Shown: positions 54,058 through 64,000 of the stretch, one piece after another
How positions within the stretch are numbered: the stretch's first letter is position 1
Layout: each line of letters opens with the position of its first letter
NCBI RefSeq assembly: GCF_032362555.1
Contig: NC_083532.1
Span: 4,105,001 to 4,169,000 of the forward strand
Source of the DNA: Amyelois transitella
Taxonomy: Eukaryota > Arthropoda > Insecta > Lepidoptera > Pyralidae
Reading direction: 5' to 3'
DNA length: 64,000 nucleotides
Translations under genes and position numbers: made by a program
Notes under the pieces: model-generated
The model's input: the letters and a program-made list of their open reading frames with translations, nothing else
Told to the model about the DNA's origin: nothing
Databases searched by the model: none

Positions 54058-56796
54058 ATGGATGGTACGCCTCTGAGGATCGTGTACTGGAACGCAGAAT
54101 CGCTCCGGAGGAAGAAATACTTGCTGGCCAACTTCCTCCGGGAGCAGCACATCGATGTTCTCCTCGTCAGCGAGACCCACCTGCGGGAAGACCAAAAGTT
54201 TGGCATCCCAAACTACATCACATACCGGAAGGATGAGAAGAGCCCGGTCAGTGGATACGCCTACCGGGGACTTGCAGTGTTGGTGAAGCGCAACATCATT
54301 CATCAGCCCATCCCCCACGTGGAGTTCCAGACAATGTACGCCCTCGGCGTGCTCATCAGCGTCGCCGGCCGCGAGCTGCGGCTGTTTGCTGCATACATAC
54401 CGCCAGGGGCCAAGCTCGACACCAACGAGCTCTGGTCCCTACTGAACACTACCACGCCAACGCTTGTGGCTGGCGACTTTAACGCCAAGCACACAGCCTG
54501 GAACTCCACGAGGATCAACCGAAGCGGAAGAATCCTTCATCAGGCCGCTGTGGACCACGACTTCGAGCTGTTGGGGCCGGACGAACCCACCCACACCGAC
54601 ACGTTGGGAGGCTCCGACACCATCGACATCGTGGCCCACAGAGGGCTGACAGCGCTGCCAACACTGCACGTCTACCCGGACCTGCCGTCAGATCACCGGC
54701 CGGTTCTTCTCATCCTCCGGGACCTTCCGGCGAGGGTCACGCTGCCGAGGAGAACATCCAAAATAAAATGGGACCATTTCCAAGACGAAATTGTGGGCGA
54801 CAAGGCCAGTGTCGCCTTCAAGCGGGTCTCCACCAGCGAAGAGGTCGAGCTTGCGGCGAGTGCCATCACCCGCAGCATCCAGCACGCGCTCGACGCCGCA
54901 CGGACCCCCGTGCCGGCCACCGCCAAACCCGAGCCGCTCCCGGCGCACCTCACCGCGCTGCTGGAGCGGAAGCGAAGAATGCGGAGGCTGTGGATGAGTA
55001 CTCGCTGCCCAACACTCAAAGCCGACCTGAACAAGCTGGTGGAGACAATCAAGAACAAACTAGAGGAGCACGCAGCCAGATCGTGGGAGAACCACCTCTT
55101 ATCGGTAGGCGGTGATATCCCCTCCGTTCACCGCCTCTGCCGGCAGTTGTCGGGCGTGCCACAACCCGTCCGGCCGCTGCTGGCAGCCGATGGCCTCCCA
55201 CGGTTCAAGGCCGAAGACAGAGCTGAGATCTTCGCCGAGCATCTGGAGCGTCAGTTCACGCCGAACCCGATCGTGGACCAGGCCCACCACGACAGCGTCG
55301 TCGAGCACCTTCGGGAGTACCTTGCGGAGCCAGTGCCGGAGCTTGAGGATGCGGTATTCTTCACTCCCGGCCAGGTCAAGAGGACCATCCTGAAGCTGAA
55401 GCCCAGGAAAGCCCCGGGCGCAGACAACGTCACGAATGAGGCGCTTCGCCACCTACCGCCGGGATTCATCACGGCGGTGACGCGCCTCTTCAACGGCATT
55501 CTGCGCTCGGGCCACTACCCGACCATATGGAAAACCGGAAGGGTGATCCTCTTGCCCAAGCCGGGGAAGGACCTCCGCAAGCCTGAGAGCTACCGGCCCA
55601 TCACGCTTCTCAGCGCCCTCTCGAAGGTGTTCGAAAAACTGCTGCTCGGCCTCATACTGCCGCACATCACGCCGCGCGCCGAGCAGTTCGGGTTCCGGCC
55701 CGAACACTCCACGACGCTCCAGATCGCCAGACTCCTTGGCGAGATCTCAGCTGCTGCCAATCGCAAGGAGACCGTGGCTGTCGTGCTCCTCGACAACGAG
55801 AAGGCCTTCGACAGAGTATGGCACGAGGGGTTGCTGTACAAACTGTCGAAGAGCCAACTTCCCAGAAGACTGACAAGGATTGTGGCCTCCTTCCTGAACG
55901 AGCGGAAGATCAGGGTGGCGGTCGAAGACGCCGTTTCTTCGGAGAAACCCGTCCGGGCTGGCGTTCCTCAGGGCAGCTGCCTGAGCCCGGCCTGCTACGC
56001 TGCGTACACCGACGACATCCCGGTCGCCGATGGAGCCAAGCTGGCTCTATACGCCGACGACGCGGCGTACTTCGCGAAATCCATAAACGCGAAGCACGCC
56101 GCCAAGAAGCTCCAAAAGGCACTCGACGCCCTGCCAGATTGGCTCCAGAAGTGGAGACTGTCGGTGAACGTGGCGAAAACGCAGGCCATTATCTCCGGGA
56201 ACGCCGCCCCACCGCCGCCGCTGAAGCTCTTCGGGAAGGACGTGGCGTGGCAGCCACACGTCACCTACCTCGGGGTCAAGATCGACCGTGGACTTCGCCT
56301 GAAGACCCACGTCGATTCAGTGGTGCAAACTGTGAAGATGGCCAGGGGAAGACTGCGTCCAGTCCTCTCCTCCAGCCTCCCGCTGAAGACGAAGCTCGGG
56401 ATCTACAAAACCTACGTCAGATCCCGCCTCACGTACGCAGCCCAGGCGTGGTACGCCTATGTCGCGGAGACAAACAGGCAACGTCTCCGTGCTCAAGAGA
56501 ACCAATGTCTCCGCGACATCGTCAGGGCCCCACGGTACGTGAGGAACGCGACGATCCAGCGGGACCTCAAATGGGAGGGCCTGGACGCGTTCATCTCGCG
56601 TCTGGCCGGCGATATGTTCGGCAGGGCGGACAGGTCGGCGCACCCGCACCTTGTGGGTATCGCGCCACTCCACGCTCGCCCGCCGGACCGAAGACACTGG
56701 CCATCGCCGAGAGAAGCCATCTTCACAGCGAACACCACTGCAGGCGCTGCACCCGCGGCGCCCGTTGACCCCGCAGGAAGAGGAAGACCTCATTAG
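54058..56796 (+). CDS. LINE ORF2: AP-like endonuclease and reverse transcriptase
   Basis: 912 aa without internal stops. The endonuclease domain (1-230) shows VYWNAESL, SETHL, GDFNAKHTAWNS and SDHRPV, the Mg-binding and catalytic blocks of AP-endonuclease-like nucleases. The reverse transcriptase spans about 440-720. It shows KPRKAPGADNV, YRPITLLSALSKVFEKLLL, LLDNEKAFDRVWH (first catalytic Asp), AGVPQGSCLSP and YADDAAYF (catalytic DD). The C-terminus has no RNase H and ends with Cys/His-poor sequence after RLRAQENQCLRDIV. The protein nicks target DNA and copies the element RNA in place. Translation probably follows ORF1 by reinitiation, given the TAATTATG junction. Confidence 0.95.
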   Translation: MDGTPLRIVYWNAESLRRKKYLLANFLREQHIDVLLVSETHLREDQKFGIPNYITYRKDEKSPVSGYAYRGLAVLVKRNIIHQPIPHVEFQTMYALGVLISVAGRELRLFAAYIPPGAKLDTNELWSLLNTTTPTLVAGDFNAKHTAWNSTRINRSGRILHQAAVDHDFELLGPDEPTHTDTLGGSDTIDIVAHRGLTALPTLHVYPDLPSDHRPVLLILRDLPARVTLPRRTSKIKWDHFQDEIVGDKASVAFKRVSTSEEVELAASAITRSIQHALDAARTPVPATAKPEPLPAHLTALLERKRRMRRLWMSTRCPTLKADLNKLVETIKNKLEEHAARSWENHLLSVGGDIPSVHRLCRQLSGVPQPVRPLLAADGLPRFKAEDRAEIFAEHLERQFTPNPIVDQAHHDSVVEHLREYLAEPVPELEDAVFFTPGQVKRTILKLKPRKAPGADNVTNEALRHLPPGFITAVTRLFNGILRSGHYPTIWKTGRVILLPKPGKDLRKPESYRPITLLSALSKVFEKLLLGLILPHITPRAEQFGFRPEHSTTLQIARLLGEISAAANRKETVAVVLLDNEKAFDRVWHEGLLYKLSKSQLPRRLTRIVASFLNERKIRVAVEDAVSSEKPVRAGVPQGSCLSPACYAAYTDDIPVADGAKLALYADDAAYFAKSINAKHAAKKLQKALDALPDWLQKWRLSVNVAKTQAIISGNAAPPPPLKLFGKDVAWQPHVTYLGVKIDRGLRLKTHVDSVVQTVKMARGRLRPVLSSSLPLKTKLGIYKTYVRSRLTYAAQAWYAYVAETNRQRLRAQENQCLRDIVRAPRYVRNATIQRDLKWEGLDAFISRLAGDMFGRADRSAHPHLVGIAPLHARPPDRRHWPSPREAIFTANTTAGAAPAAPVDPAGRGRPH

Positions 56797-56888
56797 TGGC
56801 CGCCACGGCCACGCTCGTGACCTGCCTGCCGTTGCAGGCAGCGCAGACATCCGCTGAAGAGGGCCACAATCCCTGAACAGCTACCCCA

Positions 56889-56911
56889 CATTTCCGCCTA
56901 CGGCGGAAATG
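56889..56911 (+). other. Hairpin in the LINE 3' UTR
   Basis: CATTTCCGCC, loop TAC, GGCGGAAATG. A short 3' stem-loop of this kind is a possible recognition site for the element's reverse transcriptase; that role is inferred. Confidence 0.5.
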
Positions 56912-57007
56912 CAGGAAGACCCACGACGAAAAAATCACTACCAATTGAACTGTTGAAGAAGATACATCTCCATAAAATCAGTGACGCTCTATTATCATCT
57001 ACATACC

Positions 57008-59114
57008 ATGACTCGATTTGGAACCAACTTGGACTTCTACATATTTCTACGAGAAGGCGACCTCAAGGATTATAAAAGGCTCCATCAAGCGATTTTGGCT
57101 GGTATTCCACTCAGTGTTTGTGACCAAGATTCTGAAGAAATATTAAAGTTTTCAAGATCCATCACTGTCAACTTGAATCGCAGATGGACCGCGGCAAACA
57201 GAACTCAGAAAACATTTATGAATAAACATATGGGCTGGTTAGAGGAAAGAATCAAGTGGCCTGTGTGCAATAACCTGAATCTCGCGAAGATTTTTGAAGA
57301 TACCATAGAGGAAGAAAATCAGCTACCAGAGCCTACAGATTACGTCACTCCATCCACATCTTCTGTTACAAAGGATATGAGCACTTCTACAGAAAGTCCG
57401 GTCAGAAAACCATTTTCTGACCTGGGAAACAAGCAAAAAAAAAAGACGGTCAGGTACATTAACTGACTATACAGCAGATGAGTTGTCTTTTGCTCTCGTC
57501 TCTAACCTGAAATCGGAAGGAAAAATCGACCTTGCCCAAGTGATTGGGCACCTTATGAAAAACCCAGAACGAGCACACGAAGTTCAAACATATTTGTTTC
57601 ACAAGGAGAAGAAGGAAACTCTCGAGGAAGATCAAGCTTTGGCCCTTGCTACTTCACTGGATTTGTCAAAATGGAGATATTTGACGCTAAGGGCTTTCTT
57701 GACAAACTACGAAGGTTCTGCACAGCTTCCTTCGTACCACAAACTGTTGAAAGCTAAGAAGAAATGCTATCCGGATACGTCTGATATTGAAGTAACTGAA
57801 GATGGAGCAAAGGTGAAATTGCAGTCATTACTGAATTTGACTGTACAGAGGATCCTGCAAGTTGTTGGCGAACCTCTAAATCTCCCAGATGGACATCTAA
57901 AAATGACCAGCAAATGGGGATTCGACGGATCTTCAGCACAAAGTAATTACAGACAGAAAAGCGGGCAACCTGACTTCGATGATTCATCAGTATTCATGAC
58001 GAGTCTTGTGCCATTAAAGCTTGAGTCTGACAATGTGCTGATCTGGGAAAATCCAAAACCTTCTTCCACGTTTTACTGTAGACCAGTGAAGTTTCAGTTC
58101 GCAAAGGAAACCAGCGAATTCATCAAACAAGAAGAAGCTGCGATGAAAGAAGAAATCCGAAACCTGACTGTGTCAAGATGCGGGGAAGTCGAGATCAGTC
58201 ATGATCTGCACATGACGATGATTGATGGCAAGATAGCTACAATCATCACCGATACTCCATCTGCAGCGACTTGCAATATATGTCTGGCAAAACCCAGTGA
58301 AATGAATAACTTACCAGAAGTATTCTCAAGACCAGTTCGGGATGAGGTGTACCAGTACGGACTCTCTACACTTCACATGTGGATCAGAAGCATGGAGTGT
58401 CTATTGCACATATCGTACAATATGGACTTCGAGATGTGGTGTGCACGAGGTGAAAATAAAAACCTCAAGAAAGCAAGGAAGGATTTCACGCAACAACAAT
58501 TCAAAGAGCAGATGGGACTCTTGATAGATATTGTTAAACAGGGCTTCGGAACTACGAACGATGGCAACACTGCAAGAAAATTTTTCAGAGAATACCAGAA
58601 GAGTGCACAGATTACGAAGATTGATGAGAATCTCATTAGGCATTTCGCTGTGATCTTGCAGGTCATATCCTCTGGGAATGCCATCAACATCGAGAAATTC
58701 CGGGAATATTGCAGAGAGACAGCTGAACTTTTTGTACACCTCTATCCATGGTACAATATGCCAGCAAGTGTGCACAAGCTGCTCATACATGGGGCTGATA
58801 TTTGCCGACATTTCTCTTGTCTGCCTATTGGAATAATGTCGGAAGAAGCATCCGAAGCAAGAAATAAGGAATTTAGAAATACAAGGGAGCAACACACTCG
58901 GAAAATGGGAAGGATTCAGAATAATGAAGACATTCTTCATAACTTTTTAATAACTTCGGATCCATATATATCACACATCAGGCCAAAGTATGCAAAATTC
59001 AATAAATTAAAATTATTTTCAGAAGCTATTGACTTATTAGAATCAGCGGTAGAGGAAGAAGCAGAAATGGAGATCGACGAAGTTTCAGTGGATAAGACAA
59101 ATCCTTTGGAATAA
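57008..59114 (+). pseudogene. Transib transposase, one frameshift
   Basis: The first part (57008-57466) is open from ATG to a TGA just after a run of ten A at 57435-57444. The frame then shifts and continues open to 59114, together about 700 codons. The RAG1-like core is readable: GFDGSS (Asp 57924-57926) and MIDGK (Asp 58224-58226). C-x2-C follows at 58272, 16 residues on. H-x4-H lies at 58773-58790 and SEEASEARNK has its Glu at 58854-58856. NDGNTARKFF and ENPKPSS-FYCRP also match the family. The enzyme would cut at the CACACTGG ends. The frameshift sits in a homopolymer, so a sequencing error or a recent inactivating slip are both possible. Confidence 0.85.
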
Positions 59115-59148
59115 TCATCTCTTTAGTGTGCACAATATCACAGCTCTT

Positions 59149-59206
59149 TTCAGAGCTTTACAACAGCTCTTTTCAGAGCTCTACAAAAGCTCTTTTCAGG
59201 GCTACC
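59149..59206 (+). repeat. Three copies of a 24-bp unit
   Basis: AGCTCTTTTCAGAGCT, itself nearly palindromic, recurs with TTACAAC/CTACAAA spacers between the transposase stop and the right inverted repeat. Confidence 0.7.
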
Positions 59207-59394
59207 ATCTATATCTTCATATTTCTTGGGCAACATAGTCAATATCTAATGTATAAAATTCTCGCACGGTATAAATTTTGTGTGCTTGTCGCAAAGGTCT
59301 TGCTTTAAAAAGATAATCGTTTCATCATTAATAGTATGAAATTTCATCTCAATCAAAAATTTCATCGTAATCCTGACCTCCCCCCCAGCCTTCG

Positions 59395-59823
59395 TATGAT
59401 CAAGTACGGGTATTTTAAAAGACTCCCCATCCGCCTCTGAACGGGTCACGTAGTATGGGTACGGTAATTTAGTTTATGATGCCTATATATTTAATAAGGA
59501 AAATTTCCAAGCGCTGTGGACGCCAAAGCGGCAGACATATGAATATGACTTCAAGGTATAAAATGTTGAGAATTGTGCGGACTATAACGCCTACTAGGCC
59601 CTGCCTAACAGTATTACCATTTCAAAGATTTTTATGATTATTACTTTTTCTCCATACAAAAAAATAAACAGTATTTTTTTTAAATATGAAAATGCACTTT
59701 TTAGCAAAAACCTTATTAACAAAAGTCAAAGCTATTGTTAAAAGGAGTATGTAAAAAAAAAATCAGCGTGATAGCTGCACTTTGATCCCTAAGTCCACCA
59801 TATACGATTTTCGAACCAGTGTG
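59395..59823 (-). repeat. Transib right terminal inverted repeat
   Basis: Inverse of the left end with small indels (for example CCCGTACTTGATC against CCGCACTTGATC). Confidence 0.9.
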
Positions 59824-59884
59824 CGACGCCTAAAATAAATAGAAACACGCAATAGATGATATGCGAGCCGATGTACCAAATACA

Positions 59885-60190
59885 CACATACATAAAATCA
59901 CGCCTCTTTCCCGGAGGTGTAGGCAGATACTACATCTATCCACTTGCCACGATCTCTGCATACTTCCTTCGCTATCATCATATCATCCACATTCATAACT
60001 CTCTTCATGCAAGTTGGGCGGTACTCTTGACCTGACCCTTTGCCAGGACGGCCTTAATTAGATCAAGATAGTGGTGTGGTAAGACCAAGTAGAGAAAGAA
60101 AAGTGGAAAGGTGGACCCCGGGCCCCGAAACACTCTGTGGAGGGTGCGACCGGAGACACGTAGAGATGAGAGAGAGAGACCTTCAATAAA
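59885..60190 (-). mobile_element. Family B LINE 3' end, long copy
   Basis: CTTTCCCGGAGGTGTAGGCA to GACCTGACCCTTTGCCAGGA, then sequence with ATCAAGATAGTGGTGTGGTA; about 60 bp outside the Transib. Confidence 0.6.
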
Positions 60191-60205
60191 TAGTAAGGTA
60201 CATAC

Positions 60206-60463
60206 ATACATTCATATGGTCACGCCTTTATCCCTTGCGGGGTAGACAGAGCCAACAGTCTCGAATAGACCGAATGGCCACGTTCAGTCTATTTGGCTTA
60301 ATGATAGAATTGAGATTCAAATAGTGACAGGTTGCTAGCCCATCGCCTAAAAGAAGAATCCCAAGTTTATAAGCCTATCCCTTAGTCGCCTTTTACTACA
60401 TCCATGGGAAAGAGATGGAGTGGTCCTATTGTTTTTTGTATTGGTGCCGGGAACCACACGACA
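60206..60463 (+). repeat. Family A, complete copy
   Basis: Ends GGTGCCGGGAACCACACGAC; one base from consensus. Confidence 0.85.
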
Positions 60464-61121
60464 CGGCAATAGGAAGGTGTCTAATTTATTCGTAGTATAC
60501 TATAGTTTGAATTCTACACGACCACGCTAAAAAGAGTGATTTATGCCTCGCATAGCCAATAGTCACAAGTTCAAAATGCTGCACTGGACTGATTTATGAT
60601 GGAACTATCTTGCTTCCGACCTCGCCCGCGTGAAAAGAACCCTATGTTCTCCTTACTCTATACTATGTGTATGCAAAATGTCTATATGTATGCAAAATGA
60701 AAAAGTATATTATATAATTCCGACGCCTTAGAATATGTATTCACAGAAACTGTACTTACATAAATGTACTAAAATAACACCTATTTTGAAACCATATTCA
60801 AGGAATAAATGATTATGATTTTAATTATGAAAATTTGATTCATCGGTTTTGACATGAAAGACGAACAAACCAAACACACTGTCACACATTTATAATACGG
60901 ATGGATTGAAAATTTTAAAGATAGAGATTTAACAGTTCGCTAAAAACCGCTACACATTGAAACGAATCCGCGGGCAAAAAATAGTAAAAATAATTACCCG
61001 ACATGACAGCGTGCGGTCTTCTTACATGGTCAATAACCTTAGGTACTTTTTATGATCGTAGATGGTAAGCAACCTTGACGAGAGTTATTTAACCAAGTCT
61101 ATTAGTATTATTAAAAAAAAA

Positions 61122-61310
61122 AAACGGCCAAGTGCGAGTCGGAATCGCGCATGAAGAGTTCCGTTACCGTATAAAAATCGACCAAATATTGGTTAAAAAT
61201 TACGTTTCTTGTATAAGAATCCCCCTTTAATAATCACCCCTTATTTTTTATTTCGTTAAATTTTATAGAGATTTCAATCGGACGTAGCCGCCGGCAACAG
61301 TTAGTGCCAA
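61122..61310 (+). repeat. Family H dispersed repeat
   Basis: Starts after an A run with CGGCCAAGTGCGAGTCGGAA TCGCGC and GAGTTCCGTTACCGTATAAA. A repeat of this form is widespread in moths; its class is uncertain. Confidence 0.55.
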
Positions 61311-61914
61311 AACTATTATTTGTTTTATTTATATATATATTTATGTACATCAAGGAAAACAGAATAAGAATAGAACTTAAAACAAAGAGAAATTCAGTAC
61401 AAGGGCACTACTTATTTCTAGAGCAATTTCTTCCAGCAGGCCCACGATACCATTAACTATTTGTATACTTCTTTCGCATCATTCACATTCATAACTCTTT
61501 TCATGCAAGATCTAAGGTTTCAGCTGCAATTGACCTAATAATACCATTTGCCAGAACATCTCCGATTTAGCCAATGTATGTAGGTAGGTACATTTAAGTA
61601 AAGGTCAATTTAATGATGATAAAAAATTCATCACGTTGCACAATGATGATGAAAAGGCAAATGGAAAGATTATTTATTCATTTATGTACAACATATTATA
61701 AAAAAGAACTAGATTAAGTAAAGATTTTTTTTTGTATACAAATTCTAGTACACCGCTACAGGAAGTAAATCTTTTGAACAAAGCAAAAGAAATATCAATA
61801 ATCGCTTCACGAACGTACAAATATTAAGAACCTCCATTTTTTGCAGTGGATTGAAAACAAAAAGCACCATAATTATAATATATTTTTTTTATATTTTTTA
61901 TTATAAAAATGAAA

Positions 61915-62150
61915 AGGCACCAATATAAAAAAGAATAGGACCACTCCATCTCATCCCCACGGATGACGTAAAAGGCGACTAAGGAAAGGCTTATAAACTT
62001 GGGATTCTTCTCTTAGGCGATGAACTAGCAACTTGTCACTACTTAAATCTGAATTCAATCATCAAGCCTAACATATGAACGTGGCCTATCAGTCTTTCAA
62101 GCAGCAGTCTTGTCTACCCCGCAAGGGATATAGACGTGATTATATGAATG
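61915..62150 (-). repeat. Family A, nearly complete copy
   Basis: Starts GGCACCAATATAAAAAAGAA and ends in (GAAT)n. Confidence 0.8.
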
Positions 62151-62584
62151 AATGAATGAATATAATATAAATAAAAATAACTCACGTGCGTTTATCATAA
62201 GCTCAAAATCAACACTATACTTGACTATTTTATCTGATAGCGAGCGATACTGTGTAGCGTCAGATGTATAATGCAACGAAATGTAACGAAATATCATCGC
62301 TACAGTGGAGTAAAGTATGTTGTGTAGTGGAAGATATACTATGCAGCGATATAGCGTTGCGGGTAGGACCTAAAAGAGTTAAGGGCTTCACATACGCCAA
62401 CTTTTAATGTATATAACATTCCGGGATGTATAGATTTATATATCTTAAAGAGTATCTCACACATAATAGGTTATGTATTACATATATCTTTCAATCAAAT
62501 CCCAGTAATGAGAAAAAAATCATGACGCTCAGTTGATTTTCCTGTCGTGTAGATTGTAAAAATCAAGGAAAAGAATTGTAAATT

Positions 62585-62730
62585 TGGGATTCTTCTTTTA
62601 GGCGATGGGCTTGTCAATATTCAAATCTCAATTTCGTCAGTGTGCCATACATTAAGTCTTTTAGTATTTTCTAGACTGTTAGCACTAGACCCAGTAATGA
62701 ATTAGGACGTGATTGTATCAATGTTAATCC
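62585..62730 (-). repeat. Family A, degraded copy
   Basis: Only GGGATTCTTCTTTTAGGCGA TGGGCT and scattered later blocks can be matched. Confidence 0.5.
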
Positions 62731-63214
62731 AATCTTACTGTGAAAATAAGAACTCATAATGCAGAGTGTAAAAACTACGCTATGAAAGAGTTGTCGATAT
62801 ATAGCATAGCTTTTGCTGGCCTTCTGCCACAACGCACGCCTGAATTCAGCAAAAAATACAAAACCACAGCGACAATATAATAATGCAACACCAAAATAGA
62901 CTTAACCGCTATTGGAATAAAGCTTTTAACAGGCGCAAATTTAAATTTGCCATTACGTCATGCGTTTTATATTTGGATCTGCCATGAATCATTTTCGTTA
63001 AACGAAATTACGAAGCGCTTGCGTCGTTACGTGGAAAATTCACGAGTGGGAGCGAGAGGGAAGATTGACATCGCACTCACACCTATTATACAGTCTGCAC
63101 GCGAAATGTGTTCACATTTTCAAATTGGTTTATTTCCATTAGTTCCTCGAATGAGTTCGAATATTGCCATTTCACGATTTTTATATAAGGTATTCAGTTT
63201 ATTCTGAACAAGCT

Positions 63215-63430
63215 TTTGCTCGCGACTTCGTCTGCGCGGAATTGAGTTTAAATGTACTCAAAGTAAAAACCGCTTGTATTAAATAGAAGGGGTTGAGGTC
63301 TTTGTATACCTACCATTATTACAAAGATTTCTCCATAACCCAGTTTGAACCAAGCCAAACATCTGAGAAAACCGCATTCGAATCGGTGCAATAGTTATCG
63401 CGTGATGCGAGTACAAACATACAAACAGAC
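63215..63430 (+). mobile_element. LINE tail, RTE-like
   Basis: GCTCGCGACTTCGTCTGCGC to ACATACAAACAGACAGACAG. Confidence 0.5.
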
Positions 63431-64000
63431 AGACAGAAACTCTTAAATCGCATTTTTAGCTTCTAGTGGTCATATTTAGAACCCTCATATCGATTTTTAG
63501 CCAATATATTTCAAGAACAGACATCGATCAAATACAATTTTATTATATGTATGTATGTATGTTATTTCTCGGAACCCTGAACCTGAGTCTTGTCGTCTTT
63601 TTGCTCACGTTTGGCAAGCAACGTTAAAATATGATACGATTGATAATCTGCGCAGGCGCATTGGAATGCTGTCATATATGCAGAAATCTAGCTGCGGGTG
63701 GTCTTCGAAACGGTGGTAGTGGTGTTCGAATCGCTGGTTTGAAATAACTATTCTATACATACATATATACATCTCGTCGTTGTTTCTAACGGGGCAGACA
63801 GGGTCAACAAGTCTCAAAGGTGTATGGATTAATGATGGGGTTGAGATGTTGAGAAACAGCCACAGTGACAATGGCGGCCCATTGCATAAAGAAGGAACCC
63901 TCTTTTTTTGGAGGGGTAAACAGACACAATGTCTTTTATCTGTATTTCTATTAGTATATTATTATATTGTTGCTAAAAACACAGTGACTTGCCGCTTTTT

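Larger units (their letters stand above)
51035..56928 (+). mobile_element. Full-length non-LTR retrotransposon (Jockey-like), nested in Transib
   Basis: 5894 bp between direct repeats AAAAAATCACTA (51023-51034 and 56929-56940). It has two intact ORFs, a gag-like protein and an endonuclease/reverse transcriptase, separated by 2 bp. The very high GC content contrasts sharply with the AT-rich host and Transib sequence. The 3' UTR has a 10-bp hairpin at 56889-56911 and no long poly(A). Intact ORFs and a perfect target duplication suggest a young, possibly active copy. Jockey-type is inferred from the ORF layout and lack of an RNase H domain. Confidence 0.9.
50010..59823 (+). mobile_element. Transib (RAG1-like) DNA transposon
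   Basis: Both ends begin CACACTGGTTCGAAAATCG, reading inward, and are flanked by CGACG (50005-50009 and 59824-59828). A 5-bp GC-rich target duplication and a CAC-type, RSS-like start are hallmarks of Transib, the superfamily related to RAG1. The inverted repeats are about 430 bp long. Internally it holds a 561-bp AT-rich leader region, a TATA box at 51001 and the transposase (57008-59114). A LINE is nested at 51035-56928; without it and its 12-bp duplication the element is about 3.9 kb. The transposase frame is broken once, so autonomous activity is doubtful. Confidence 0.9.
60470..64000. other. Repeat-rich region, no gene seen
   Basis: Apart from the repeats listed, only short open frames without recognisable domains or splice logic. 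62947-63207 is the longest and has no family resemblance I can name. Confidence 0.45.

Noticed and set aside
50010..59823. LTR retrotransposon reading of the ~430-bp terminal repeats
   Set aside because: The repeats are inverted, not direct, with CAC ends and a 5-bp duplication typical of Transib.
62947..63207. 86-codon plus-strand frame
   Set aside because: No domain, no splice partner, in repeat-rich sequence.

Overview
The window is nuclear DNA of an insect, almost certainly a moth (Lepidoptera). It is AT-rich and intron-split, with GT-AG splice sites and AATAAA signals. It is packed with short dispersed repeats ending in (GTAT)n/(CATA)n, tRNA-derived SINEs, LINE 3' tails and DNA transposons of types common in moths. 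Four host genes could be rebuilt exon by exon with consistent splice phases. Nothing is bacterial and there is no CRISPR array.

Layout. (1) 1-11.4 kb, + strand: a glutamine/asparagine-rich protein of about 669 aa with a polyhomeotic-type HD1 motif and a C-terminal SAM domain. A probable 5' exon ends at 1634. (2) 12.5-17.65 kb, - strand: a five-exon galectin-like gene (285 aa) with a charged C-terminal extension. Its first intron carries a complete DNA transposon (15176-17227) with an intact 561-aa ORF. (3) 17.65-18.7 kb: a divergent promoter region with repeated TATCGATA (DRE) sites. (4) 18.7-30.26 kb, + strand: cytoplasmic aspartyl-tRNA synthetase, 12 coding exons, 532 aa. (5) 33.2-42.6 kb, - strand: a LIV-1-subfamily ZIP zinc transporter (foi/ZIP6/ZIP10-like), six exons, 658 aa. 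Two of its splice junctions have been amplified into tandem arrays. (6) 42.6-50 kb: repeats only, including a 971-bp tandem duplication. (7) 50010-59823: a Transib (RAG1-like) transposon with ~430-bp terminal inverted repeats and a 5-bp CGACG target duplication. A full-length GC-rich non-LTR retrotransposon (51035-56928) is nested in its 5' leader. (8) 59.8-64 kb: repeats, no gene seen.

Main points. The 561-aa ORF at 15333-17018 shows the same spaced signature as RAG1/Transib transposases: D, D-x16-19-C-x2-C, H-x4-H, SEE-x2-E. It lies between CACAGGCC-type inverted termini, so it looks like a mobile RAG1/CMC-like transposon rather than a host gene. The zinc transporter has six 45-bp copies of a 3' splice site, all in frame. 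It also has a ~2-kb minisatellite in which nearly every 53-bp unit begins with a GTGAGT 5' splice site, with two near-identical copies of the upstream exon embedded. The nested retrotransposon begins about 34 bp below the Transib TATA box.

The genes do not form a pathway; they are ordinary neighbours in a repeat-rich euchromatic region. Coordinates of coding exons are from reading splice sites by eye; repeat boundaries are approximate to roughly 10 bp unless an inverted repeat or target duplication fixes them.
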